This document shows, piece by piece, positions 37,951 through 46,182 of a stretch of DNA of 64,000 bases. Made by a program: the position numbers and the translations under genes. Source of the stretch: Pseudomonas fluorescens (lineage in GTDB: Bacteria; Pseudomonadota; Gammaproteobacteria; Pseudomonadales; Pseudomonadaceae); contig NZ_CP038438.1 of the NCBI RefSeq assembly GCF_004683905.1, positions 4,650,001 to 4,714,000 of the forward strand. The letters are read 5' to 3'. The first letter of the stretch is position 1; each line of letters starts with the position of its first letter. The notes beneath the pieces were generated by a model. That model did no database searches. It was given only the letters and a program-made list of their open reading frames with translations, and was not told the origin of the DNA.

Positions 37951-37988
37951 GTCCCCTCTCCCTCAGGGAGAGGGTTAGGGTGAGGGCC
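37951..37988. repeat. Intact palindromic intergenic repeat (second REP-like family)
   Basis: CCCTCTCCCTCAGGGAGAGGG (37954-37974) is a hairpin, followed by the tail TTAGGGTGAGGG. It is the inverted counterpart of the split copy to the left; without the IS the two would lie about 80 bases apart. Confidence 0.75.
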
Positions 37989-38077
37989 GTTTCAGCTCTA
38001 CCGCGTATTCCCGACCGAACATCTATTCTGGATGGAGGTCAACCAAGGGAGTGGAACGCAGCGGAGGGTTGATCACT

Positions 38078-39190
38078 GTGCATATCGCCGACATCACCAT
38101 GTTCTACGCCCCGGCCAGCGGCGGCGTACGCACCTATCTGGACGCCAAGCATCGCCGGTTGGGGGGCAAAACGGGCATTCGTCATAGCCTGCTGATTCCC
38201 GGCGCGCATTTCGGTGAAAACGACGGTATCTACACCGTGCCCGCACCCGCCCTACCCTTCGGCAAAGGCTATCGCTTCCCGCTGCGCCTCGCGCCATGGC
38301 GCAATGTCCTGCAGGGTTTGCAGCCGGATCTGATCGAAGTCGGCGACCCGTACCTCACCGCGTGGGCGGCGCTGGATGCACGGCGCCAGCTGGATGTACC
38401 GGTGATCGGCTTTTATCACTCGGACCTGCCGCTACTGGTCGGCAATCGCATGGGCCATTGGGTCACGCCGAACGTCGAGGCGTACGTCACCAAGCTCTAT
38501 GGCAACTTCGATCGAGTGCTGGCGCCCAGCCAGGTGATGGCCGACAAGCTCACTGGTCTGGGAGTGCGCAATGTATTCGTGCAGCCATTGGGCGTGGATC
38601 TGCAAACCTTTCACCCTGACGCCCGCGACAACGGCCTGCGCGCCGAACTGGGAATTGCCGAAGACACGCGCCTGCTGATCTTTGCCGGGCGCGGTTCCAA
38701 AGAGAAGAACCTGCCGGTGCTGCTCAAATGCATGCAGCGCCTCGGCCCACGCTATCACCTGCTGCTGGTTGGCTCGTCGATGCCGGCCGTGGTCCCGGAC
38801 AATGTCAGCGTGATCGACGGGTTCTGTCCCGCCGCCACCGTGGCCCGGTTGATGGCCAGCGCCGACGCCCTGATCCATGCCGGTGACCAGGAAACCTTCG
38901 GCCTGGTGATCCTCGAAGCCATGGCCTGCGGGATTCCGGTAGTCGCCGTGGCGGCCGGGGCGTTTGAAGAGATCGTCACCGAAGACTGCGGCTTGCTTTG
39001 TGCGCCGAACAACCCGCAAGCCATGGCCAATGCCGTGCGCGAGCTGTTCAGTCGCGGCTGTGTGAAACTCGGCCAACAGGCGCGGCAACACGTCGAACGG
39101 CGTTATTCCTGGGACAGTGTGGTCGACAGCCTGCTCGGCCATTACCACGCGGTGCTCGGTCACTCGCTGCCCAGGGTGGCCAATGGCTGA
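38078..39190 (+). CDS. Glycosyltransferase of the GT-B fold (GT4-like), 370 aa
   Basis: A glycosyltransferase with an N-terminal acceptor domain beginning VHIADITMFYAPASGGVRTY and a C-terminal nucleotide-sugar domain with GRGSKEKNLPVLL and the signature HAGDQETFGLVILEAMACGIPVVA (E-x7-E type). The start is a GTG at 38078, nine bases after CGGAGGG; upstream codons lack a good site. It overlaps the next gene by eight bases, so it forms a cassette with a deacetylase and a flippase-like protein. Likely a glycolipid mannosyl- or glucosyltransferase, but substrate is unknown. Confidence 0.88.
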   Translation: MHIADITMFYAPASGGVRTYLDAKHRRLGGKTGIRHSLLIPGAHFGENDGIYTVPAPALPFGKGYRFPLRLAPWRNVLQGLQPDLIEVGDPYLTAWAALDARRQLDVPVIGFYHSDLPLLVGNRMGHWVTPNVEAYVTKLYGNFDRVLAPSQVMADKLTGLGVRNVFVQPLGVDLQTFHPDARDNGLRAELGIAEDTRLLIFAGRGSKEKNLPVLLKCMQRLGPRYHLLLVGSSMPAVVPDNVSVIDGFCPAATVARLMASADALIHAGDQETFGLVILEAMACGIPVVAVAAGAFEEIVTEDCGLLCAPNNPQAMANAVRELFSRGCVKLGQQARQHVERRYSWDSVVDSLLGHYHAVLGHSLPRVANG

Positions 39191-39959
39191 TTCCTTGAAT
39201 GACCGCGCAGTGCTGCTGGTGCTGCACGACGTGGCACCGTCGACGTGGGCGGATTATCGGCCATTTGTCGAGGCGGTCGACGCAATGGGCGGCGTGCCGA
39301 TGACCTGGCTGGTCGTTCCGGATTTCCATGGCCACGACGCGCTTGAGGATCATCCCGCGTTTTGCCGAATGCTCGGCGAGCGGCTGGCCCGTGGCGATGA
39401 ACTGGCCTTGCACGGCTATTACCATGACGACCGCGAGCCAGCGCCAGCCACACCCCGCGACTGGTTCATGCGCCGAATCTACACCCACGAAGGGGAGTTT
39501 TATCGCCTGTCCCGCGAAGCCGCCCTGGCGCGACTGCGCGACGGCATCGAACTGTTCCGGCGCAATGGCTGGCCGTTGCACGGCTTCGTCGCCCCGGCCT
39601 GGTTGATGAGCGAGGGCACGCGCCAGGCCCTTCGCGAAACACCATTGAGCTACACCAGCGACCCGCAACATCTTTATCAATTACCGGATTTCACCGCCAT
39701 CAACGCCCCGGGTCTGGTGTGGAGTGCGCGCAGCGCCTGGCGCCGGGGCCTGTCAAAAATCGTCAGCGAGCAACGCGAACAGCAGTGGCGCGACGCCGCG
39801 GTGATTCGTCTAGGCTTGCACCCGGTAGACATGCGCCACGCCTTCGCGCGTGATTACTGGCTACGAACCCTTGAACGGCTGCTGGCAGAAGGACGCACGC
39901 CCATGACCAAAATCGCCTGGCTCACTGAGCAACGCGAGCGAATGGAGCGCGCTGCATGA
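39183..39959 (+). CDS. DUF2334-type polysaccharide deacetylase-like protein, 258 aa
   Basis: The N-terminus LLVLHDVAPSTWADY has the HD pair used for metal binding in the polysaccharide deacetylase superfamily, and the later ALHGYYHDD supplies the other histidines. GFVAPAWLMSEGT fits the conserved F-x-x-P-A-W-L-x-S motif of DUF2334. It probably removes an acetyl group from a sugar. It has no signal peptide, so it would act in the cytoplasm. It overlaps both neighbours (8 and 4 bases). Confidence 0.85.
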   Translation: MADSLNDRAVLLVLHDVAPSTWADYRPFVEAVDAMGGVPMTWLVVPDFHGHDALEDHPAFCRMLGERLARGDELALHGYYHDDREPAPATPRDWFMRRIYTHEGEFYRLSREAALARLRDGIELFRRNGWPLHGFVAPAWLMSEGTRQALRETPLSYTSDPQHLYQLPDFTAINAPGLVWSARSAWRRGLSKIVSEQREQQWRDAAVIRLGLHPVDMRHAFARDYWLRTLERLLAEGRTPMTKIAWLTEQRERMERAA

Positions 39960-40975
39960 GTCGCGGCATTGTGTTGTTGATCGGCCTGCTCGCTGCTGTA
40001 CTGATCCCGGTGTTGCTCGGCGGCGGCGAGATCGGTGCGCGCCTGCAAAATTTCCCCCTGCAATGGCTGCTGATCATGTTCGGCATGATTCTGCTCTGCT
40101 GGGGCATCAACACCCTGCGTCTGCGCCTGCTGCTGGGTGATCAGCGCGATCAGGTAACGCCGCTGAAAAGTCTCGGCGTGGTCATGGCCGCCGAGTTCGC
40201 CTACTGCGCCACCCCCGGCGGCAGTGGCGGACCGCTGACGATCATGGCGTTGCTGGCGCGCTGCGGCGTACGCCCGGCCCGTGGCAGCGCAGTGTTTGCC
40301 ATGGATCAGTTGAGCGATCTGCTGTTCTTTCTCTGCGCCCTGAGCGGCATCCTGATTTACGCGTTGTTTCAGCATCTCAGTGACCGCTTGGAGTGGTTGC
40401 TGATGGTCAGCGCCGTGTCGCTGTTCGGTGGGCTGTTCAGTTGCGTGCTGCTGGCGCGCTACCACCGCCGCCTGATCCTTCTGAGCGGACGCCTGCTTGC
40501 CCGCCTCAACGTGCAACCGGCCACGCGTCGGCGCTGGGCGCGCAAGCTGCTGCATTTTCTCGACGCGTTTATCGACACCCTCAAGTTGCCGTGGCAAACC
40601 CTGGTCAAGGTGTTCGCCCTGACCTGCATGCACTGGCTGCTACGCTACAGCGTGTTGTATCTGGCCCTGCGCGGACTGGGCGCGGATCTGCAGTGGGCCT
40701 GGAGTTTTCTGGTGCAGATGCTATCGCTGGGGGCTGGTCAAATGAGCCTGTTGCCCGGTGGTGCGGGCGCCGCAGAGCTGACCTCGGCGGCGCTGCTGGC
40801 GCCGATGGTCGGCAAATCCACTGCGGCGGCAGCGATTCTGATCTGGCGGGTGGTGACGTTCTATTTCTATCTGGTGGTGGGCGGCCCGGTGTTTCTATTG
40901 ATGCTGGGGCGGCCGCTGCTCAAGAAGCTGTTGAAGATCAGGCAGGCTTCTCAGGTTCGTCCGCCTGCTCCTTGA
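39956..40975 (+). CDS. Flippase-like integral membrane protein (LPG synthase TM / UPF0104 family), 339 aa
   Basis: An inner-membrane protein with about eight hydrophobic segments, for example IVLLIGLLAAVLIPVLLGG at the start and FLVQMLSLGAGQMSLLPGGAGAAELTSAALL near residue 255. The pattern PGGSGGP and the later LLPGGAGAAE match the lysylphosphatidylglycerol synthetase TM family, whose members act as lipid flippases or synthases. It starts in ATGA overlap with the deacetylase. The soluble aminoacyl-transfer domain of MprF is absent, so a flippase role fits best. Confidence 0.85.
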   Translation: MSRGIVLLIGLLAAVLIPVLLGGGEIGARLQNFPLQWLLIMFGMILLCWGINTLRLRLLLGDQRDQVTPLKSLGVVMAAEFAYCATPGGSGGPLTIMALLARCGVRPARGSAVFAMDQLSDLLFFLCALSGILIYALFQHLSDRLEWLLMVSAVSLFGGLFSCVLLARYHRRLILLSGRLLARLNVQPATRRRWARKLLHFLDAFIDTLKLPWQTLVKVFALTCMHWLLRYSVLYLALRGLGADLQWAWSFLVQMLSLGAGQMSLLPGGAGAAELTSAALLAPMVGKSTAAAAILIWRVVTFYFYLVVGGPVFLLMLGRPLLKKLLKIRQASQVRPPAP

Positions 40976-41114
40976 GCTGCTCCCACAGCTCGGCGGCGCC
41001 GGGAAACTCGGTGCCGTCTTCCGGGCTCAGGTCATCCGGGTCGTAGCGGCTCAAACAGCCCTCCCCCAGGGTGGCCGGCGCTTTCGAAGTGGCTTTGTCC
41101 AATGGGTCGCTCAC
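40938..41114 (-). CDS. Small acidic hypothetical protein, 58 aa
   Basis: A short acidic frame starting at GTG 41114 (VSDPLDKATSKAPATLGEGC) and rich in Asp, Glu and Pro (RYDPDDLSPEDGTEFPGAAE). GAGGA seven bases upstream of the GTG supports translation. Its end overlaps the last 38 bases of the convergent flippase gene. It lies right after the purU terminator. No function is recognised; it looks like a conserved small Pseudomonas protein, which a search should confirm. Confidence 0.6.
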   Translation of the reverse strand: MSDPLDKATSKAPATLGEGCLSRYDPDDLSPEDGTEFPGAAELWEQLKEQADEPEKPA

Positions 41115-41139
41115 GGGCAGTTCCTCAAGGGCTGAAACG

Positions 41140-41180
41140 AAAAAAGGGCCTGGGACGATTGAACGCCCAGGCCCTTCTTT
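41140..41180 (-). terminator. Terminator after purU
   Basis: On the minus strand the stem AAGGGCCTGGG/CCCAGGCCCTT is followed by six T. Confidence 0.92.
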
Positions 41181-41202
41181 ATTCAAGTACGCGCAGGTTC
41201 GA

Positions 41203-42051
41203 TCAGAACACCACGGTCTTGTTGCCGTGCACCAGCACACGGTCTTCGAGGTGATAACGCAAGCCTCGGGCCAACACCATCTTCTCGACGTCACGGCCGA
41301 AACGCACCATGTCTTCGATGCTGTCGCTGTGGCTGACACGCACCACGTCCTGCTCGATGATCGGACCGGCGTCCAGCTCTTCGGTCACGTAGTGGCAAGT
41401 CGCGCCGATCAGCTTCACGCCGCGCAGCGACGCCTGATGGTACGGCTTGGCGCCGACGAACGACGGCAGGAAGCTGTGGTGAATGTTGATCACCTTGTGC
41501 GCGTATTCGCGGCACAGGGCCGGCGGCAGGATCTGCATGTAGCGCGCCAGCACCACCACTTCGGCATCGTGCTGTTTGACCAGACGCGAGACTTCGGCGA
41601 ACGCCGGCTCCTTGTCCTGCGGATTGACCGGGACATGGTAATAAGGAATGCCGTGCCACTCGACCATGCTGCGCAGGTCATTGTGGTTGGAAATCACGCA
41701 GGAGATTTCGCAATCGAGCTCGTCGCTGTGCCAGCGGTGCAGCAAGTCGGCCAGGCAGTGGGATTCGCGGCTGGCCATCAGCACCACGCGTTTCTTCTGC
41801 TCGGTGTCGGTGATGCGCCAGTCCATCGAGAACTCTTCGGCGATCGGCGCAAACTTCTCGCGCAGCACTTCAATACCGAACGGCAGCGAATCGGCGCGGA
41901 TCTCGTGACGCATGAAGAACCAGCCGTTCTGATTATCCGAGTGGTGGCTCGCTTCGGTGATCCAGCCGTTGTGGGATGCCAGAAAGTTACTGACTTTGGC
42001 AACGATGCCAACGCGGTCAGGGCAGGAAATCACCAACCGAAAGGTGCGCAT
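41203..42051 (-). CDS. purU: Formyltetrahydrofolate deformylase PurU, 282 aa
   Basis: PurU hydrolyses 10-formyl-tetrahydrofolate to formate and tetrahydrofolate and so balances one-carbon pools. An N-terminal ACT domain (RTFRLVISCPDRVGIVAKVS) is followed by a formyltransferase-type domain with NIHHSFLPSFVGAKPYHQA and the catalytic region ATCHYVTEELDAGPIIEQD. The start is the ATG at 42051; the longer frame lacks support. A terminator follows. Confidence 0.95.
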   Translation of the reverse strand: MRTFRLVISCPDRVGIVAKVSNFLASHNGWITEASHHSDNQNGWFFMRHEIRADSLPFGIEVLREKFAPIAEEFSMDWRITDTEQKKRVVLMASRESHCLADLLHRWHSDELDCEISCVISNHNDLRSMVEWHGIPYYHVPVNPQDKEPAFAEVSRLVKQHDAEVVVLARYMQILPPALCREYAHKVINIHHSFLPSFVGAKPYHQASLRGVKLIGATCHYVTEELDAGPIIEQDVVRVSHSDSIEDMVRFGRDVEKMVLARGLRYHLEDRVLVHGNKTVVF

Positions 42052-42389
42052 GGGGGGAAAACTCCAGAACTTCGCAAAGGCGGCCATTCTAGCGACTGTG
42101 CGCGGAAACTGCAGTATTGATGACCACATGTCCGCAGGCAGGCCCGATTCGCGGCGTCTGAAGCCACGCGCGGCGAAACCATAGTCCTGCAGTGAAGCTG
42201 TTCGGCCAGATAATTGTGAATATTCGTGATGACTGCATCACATTATTTAAATGACCATTCAATTTACCGGTTATTCCTTGCAACTAATTCAAATAAAAAA
42301 ACCGGTTAAATGTTTACTTGATGAAACAGCCTGACTATTATTGCGGCACTGTCCCCTGCCATTCAACACATCTGCATAAGGTAGTTACC
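42052..42389. other. AT-rich divergent region between purU and mvaT
   Basis: About 340 bases without a gene. The part before mvaT is clearly AT-rich, for example around 42215-42320. It contains two ACCGGTTA sites (42266-42273 and 42301-42308). MvaT-type proteins bind AT-rich DNA, so this may serve autoregulation; that is inference. Confidence 0.45.
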
Positions 42390-42767
42390 ATGTCCTTGAT
42401 CAACGAATATCGCGCCACCGAAGAAGCAATCAAAGAGCTGCAAGCGCGTTTGAAGAACCTGTCGCAAGACGACAAACTGCAAGCCGAGCTGGAATTCGAA
42501 GGCAAACTGCGTACCCTGATGGGCGAATACTCCAAGTCCCTGCGCGACATCATCGCCCTGCTGGATCCGGAATCGAAAACCAAAGGCACCCGTGGCGCCG
42601 CAGTAAAAACTACCGGCACCAAGCGCGCGCGCAAAGTTAAACAATACAAAAACCCGCATAACGGCGAAGTCATCGAAACCAAAGGTGGCAACCACAAGAC
42701 TCTGAAAGAGTGGAAAGCCAAGTGGGGCGGTGACGTGGTTGAAGGCTGGGCTACCCTGCTGGGCTAA
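42390..42767 (+). CDS. mvaT: H-NS-like xenogeneic silencer MvaT, 125 aa
   Basis: A nucleoid protein of the MvaT/MvaU family that silences AT-rich and foreign DNA. The N-terminal oligomerisation helix begins MSLINEYRATEEAIKELQARLKN; the C-terminal DNA-binding domain has the hallmark AT-hook-like loop in ETKGGNHKTLKEWKAKWG. The start is the ATG at 42390; an upstream in-frame ATG at 42318 is in AT-rich non-coding DNA. The gene is monocistronic with its own terminator. Confidence 0.95.
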   Translation: MSLINEYRATEEAIKELQARLKNLSQDDKLQAELEFEGKLRTLMGEYSKSLRDIIALLDPESKTKGTRGAAVKTTGTKRARKVKQYKNPHNGEVIETKGGNHKTLKEWKAKWGGDVVEGWATLLG

Positions 42768-42805
42768 GCCGCAACGCCTGTCGCAGACTGATTCTGCGGC
42801 CCATG

Positions 42806-42836
42806 AAAAACGCCAGCATACGCTGGCGTTTTTTTA
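42806..42836 (+). terminator. Terminator after mvaT
   Basis: The stem AACGCCAGC/GCTGGCGTT with loop ATAC is followed by seven T. On the other strand five T follow, so it may also serve sbcB. Confidence 0.92.
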
Positions 42837-42870
42837 TGCCCGGCATTTCATGGGCACACTATGTTCGATT

Positions 42871-44301
42871 TCAAAGATTCAAACGTTTGCGCAATGCCTG
42901 GACATAATTCTGCCACTCATTGAGCACTTGATTCTGTATCGGCGTAGCACTAAGCGCCCATTGCTGCGCGGCCTCGGCAAAAGATTGCAGGGTATTAGGC
43001 GCGCCCATTTGCGGCTCGGACAAACGCTGCTGACAGAATATTCTCCAGCGTTCTTGCTCCTCGAAATTCAACGTGTCGGGAAAGTTGCGTGCGCGATATC
43101 GAAAGAGTAATTCCGGCAGACGTTCATCATCGAACGGCCAGTGCTCTTGCGCTAATTGCGCCGGATCCGCCGTTCTCACTTGCTCGCATAGACGCCGATC
43201 GCGATCACCGATAAATCCATCGTACAACTGCTGTTCCGGATCTTCGCTGGGCGTGAAGTCTTCGCTGGCGTAAATCGCCGCGACTTTATCTTTCCAAACT
43301 TGTTGTGCGTCACTTAGCCGCAGTGCACGTGCCTGATACAGCGCCATGTCCAGGCCCAGACGCTGCTGATCGTCGGCACGCAACACCGACAACGGCGCCA
43401 CCACCGGGCAGCGATTGATGTGAATCAGTTTCAGCGGCACCGGCAGTTCACCCTCGGCGAGGTCGTCGCGGCGGGTGTACAGGCGCCGGCGCAGGGTTTC
43501 GGCGTCCAGGTCCAGCAAGCCTTGCGGATCAAGGTGCAGGTCACAGACGATCAGCGCATTGCGATTACGCGGATGCCAGGCCAATGGCAGCACCACACCG
43601 ACATAGTGCCGCGCCGCCGAGAAGCGTCCGGAGATATGCACCAGCGGTTGCAGCAGGCGAATCTGATCCATGACCTTCTGTTTGCTGCGCAATTGAAACA
43701 GCCAGTCATACAACTTCGGCTGTTTCTCGCGGATCAACCGCGCCAGCGCAATGGTGGCGCGCACGTCCGAGAGCGCTTCGTGCGCATGCCCATGGTCGAT
43801 GTGGTTGGCCGCCGTCAGGCGTTCGAGCTTGAGGGTGACCTTGCCTTCGTCGTCGGTCGGCCAGACCAGGCCATCCGGGCGCAACGCATACGCGGCGCGC
43901 ACCACATCGATCAGGTCCCAGCGACTGTTGCCGCCCTGCCACTCGCGGGCATACGGGTCGAAGAAGTTGCGGTACAGGCTGTAGCGGGTCATCTCGTCGT
44001 CGAAACGCAAGGTGTTGTAACCCGCACCGCAAGTGCCGGGCGCCGCCAGTTGCGCGTGTACGCGGGTCATGAAGTCGGCTTCGCTCAAACCCTGTTCGGC
44101 GAGACAGCTCGGGGTGATACCGGTAATGGCGCACGCCGCCGGGTGCGGCAGGATGTCGTCGCTGGGCTGGCAGTAGAGGTTGACCGGTTCGTCGATTTCA
44201 TTGAGGTCGTGGTCGGTGCGAATCCCGGCGACCTGCAGCGGACGGTCGTTGCGCGGATTGATGCCGGTGGTCTCGTAGTCGTACCAGAAGATTGAAGTCA
44301 C
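42871..44301 (-). CDS. sbcB: Exodeoxyribonuclease I SbcB, 476 aa
   Basis: A 3' to 5' single-strand DNA exonuclease used in recombination and mismatch repair. The DnaQ-like exonuclease domain begins IFWYDYETTGINPRNDRPLQ with the DxE pair; NTLRFDDEMTRYSLYRNF and HEALSDVRATIALA give the later DEDD residues. An SH3-like and a C-terminal helical domain follow. Length is typical. Single gene, divergent from the RDD operon. Confidence 0.96.
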   Translation of the reverse strand: MTSIFWYDYETTGINPRNDRPLQVAGIRTDHDLNEIDEPVNLYCQPSDDILPHPAACAITGITPSCLAEQGLSEADFMTRVHAQLAAPGTCGAGYNTLRFDDEMTRYSLYRNFFDPYAREWQGGNSRWDLIDVVRAAYALRPDGLVWPTDDEGKVTLKLERLTAANHIDHGHAHEALSDVRATIALARLIREKQPKLYDWLFQLRSKQKVMDQIRLLQPLVHISGRFSAARHYVGVVLPLAWHPRNRNALIVCDLHLDPQGLLDLDAETLRRRLYTRRDDLAEGELPVPLKLIHINRCPVVAPLSVLRADDQQRLGLDMALYQARALRLSDAQQVWKDKVAAIYASEDFTPSEDPEQQLYDGFIGDRDRRLCEQVRTADPAQLAQEHWPFDDERLPELLFRYRARNFPDTLNFEEQERWRIFCQQRLSEPQMGAPNTLQSFAEAAQQWALSATPIQNQVLNEWQNYVQALRKRLNL

Positions 44302-44482
44302 GGGCGGTTCCTGAACTGAAGATCGGCAAAGTCTAGGCGTTGAACCGCGGTCGCGGCCAGCGCTGTGTCATTCAACCACCGCGCATCACACGATGTGCAA
44401 TACATAGTTATGTCGTTTTCCCCCAAGAGGCTGCTAGCATCGGACCGACTTCGCATCCCGATCCGGCCCCATCAGGTAGCCC

Positions 44483-45208
44483 ATGCTCGAGAACACAGCA
44501 CTGCCACGGAAAGCACCGCTGAACCCGCCACTCGATACCCGCTATCAAGTGGAAACCCCGGAGGGCATCGACCTGCCGTTGCGCCCGGCCGGTCTGATGG
44601 TGCGCAGCCTCGCCTTCGGTATCGACCTGGGCATTCGCGGGGCCATCCTCGGCGTGCTGTTTCTGCTGCTGGCGTTTCTCGGCCAGCTCGGCATGGGTCT
44701 GGGTTCGCTGCTGCTGTTTGCCGTCAGCTGGTGGTACATGGTGCTGTTCGAAGTGTTGCGTCAGGGCCGTTCGCCGGGCAAGCAATGGATGGGCCTGCGG
44801 GTGATCCACGATGACGGCACACCGATCGGCTGGTCGGCCTCGCTGCTGCGCAACCTGCTGCGTTTTGTCGACCTGCTGCCGTTCGGTTATTTCCTCGGCG
44901 CCATCAGTTGCCTGCAACACCCGACCTTCAAGCGCCTGGGCGACATCGCAGCCGGCACCCTGGTGGTCTACAGCGAACGCGCCCTGCTCCGCCCGCAGTT
45001 ACCTGACGCCCAGCCACGCAGCTCGCCCGTGCCGCTCAACCTCGGCGAACAACGCGCCTTGCTCGCCTTCGCCGAACGTCAGGCTGAACTGTCGCCGGCG
45101 CGGGTCAATGAGCTGGCCGCGCTGCTCGCCCAACCGCTGCACATCTCGGCGCCCAAAGCGGTCAGCGAACTCAACGGTATCGCCTGCGGCTTGTTGGGGC
45201 CGACATGA
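44483..45208 (+). CDS. RDD family membrane protein, first gene of the MoxR/DUF58 operon, 241 aa
   Basis: Hydrophobic segments lie at about residues 50-75, 78-95 and 130-150. The RDD features are LRPAGLMVRSLAFGIDLGIRGA, SPGKQWMGLRVIHDDG and KRLGDIAAGTLVVY. The C-terminal 70 residues are hydrophilic. It is the first of six genes joined by 4- to 14-base overlaps. Its role within this group is not known. Confidence 0.88.
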   Translation: MLENTALPRKAPLNPPLDTRYQVETPEGIDLPLRPAGLMVRSLAFGIDLGIRGAILGVLFLLLAFLGQLGMGLGSLLLFAVSWWYMVLFEVLRQGRSPGKQWMGLRVIHDDGTPIGWSASLLRNLLRFVDLLPFGYFLGAISCLQHPTFKRLGDIAAGTLVVYSERALLRPQLPDAQPRSSPVPLNLGEQRALLAFAERQAELSPARVNELAALLAQPLHISAPKAVSELNGIACGLLGPT

Positions 45209-46182
45209 AGCAGAGTCTTTTCGAAACTCGCCACAAGGCCGAATGGGAGCGCTTCACCCTGGCCCTCGAACGCCTCGAACATGGCAAGGACACCTCGCAG
45301 GCAGCCAGTTTCCCCAAGGCTTATCGACGCCTCTGCCAGCATCTGGCGCTGGCACAGGCGCGTGGCTACAGCAGTTTTCTGATCGACTCGCTGCAACAAC
45401 TGGTGTTGCGCGGCCACCAGCAGCTGTATCGGCACCGCCGTCGATTCGGCGCCAACCTCCTGGGTTTCATCCTCGCTGACTTTCCTCGACTGGTGCGTGC
45501 CGAATGGCCGTTTGTGCTGGCCGCTGGTCTGGTGTTTTTCGGCAGCCTGATCGGCTTTGCCTTGCTGGTGTATGCCTTTCCCGAACTGATCTACAACCTG
45601 ATCCCCGCCGAACAGGTGCGCGACATGCAGAGCATGTACGACCCGGTGGCCGGGCACCTCGGGCGCTCGGCCGAACGGGCGGCCAGCGAAGACTGGGTGA
45701 TGTTCGGCTATTACGTGATGCACAACATTGGCATCGCCTTTCAGACTTTCGCCAGCGGTTTGCTGCTGGGCGTCGGTAGCGCGTTCTTCCTGTTCTATAA
45801 CGGCTTGATCATCGGCGCGGTGGCCGGGCACCTGACCGAAATCGGTTTTGGCCAGACGTTCTGGTCGTTCGTGATCGGCCACGGCGCCTTCGAGCTGAGC
45901 GCCATTGCCCTGGCGGGCGCGGCGGGGCTAAAGCTCGGCTGGGCAGTGATCGCACCGGGGCGGCTGACCCGTGGTGAAGCGCTGGTGCAGGCGGCGCGCA
46001 AAAGCGTGCTGCTGGTGTGTGGGGTCATGCTGTTCCTACTGATCGCAGCGTTCATCGAAGCGTATTGGTCGTCGAAGACCGGGGTCACACCGCCGATCAA
46101 ATATGCGGTCGGTGCCGCATTGTGGCTCGCAGTAGCGGCCTATCTGCTGTTCGCCGGAAGGACACGCCATGCGCCTGAGTGA
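45205..46182 (+). CDS. SpoIIM-family (stage II sporulation protein M-like) membrane protein, 325 aa
   Basis: An integral membrane protein of the SpoIIM family, which in non-sporulating bacteria occurs beside MoxR/DUF58 genes. A soluble N-terminal region (to about 90) is followed by membrane segments near 98-120, 175-205, 208-235 and 265-285. The family motif FGYYVMHNIGIAFQTFASGLLLG is present. The start is in ATGA overlap with the RDD gene. The name reflects family only; no sporulation is implied. Confidence 0.87.
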   Translation: MKQSLFETRHKAEWERFTLALERLEHGKDTSQAASFPKAYRRLCQHLALAQARGYSSFLIDSLQQLVLRGHQQLYRHRRRFGANLLGFILADFPRLVRAEWPFVLAAGLVFFGSLIGFALLVYAFPELIYNLIPAEQVRDMQSMYDPVAGHLGRSAERAASEDWVMFGYYVMHNIGIAFQTFASGLLLGVGSAFFLFYNGLIIGAVAGHLTEIGFGQTFWSFVIGHGAFELSAIALAGAAGLKLGWAVIAPGRLTRGEALVQAARKSVLLVCGVMLFLLIAAFIEAYWSSKTGVTPPIKYAVGAALWLAVAAYLLFAGRTRHAPE

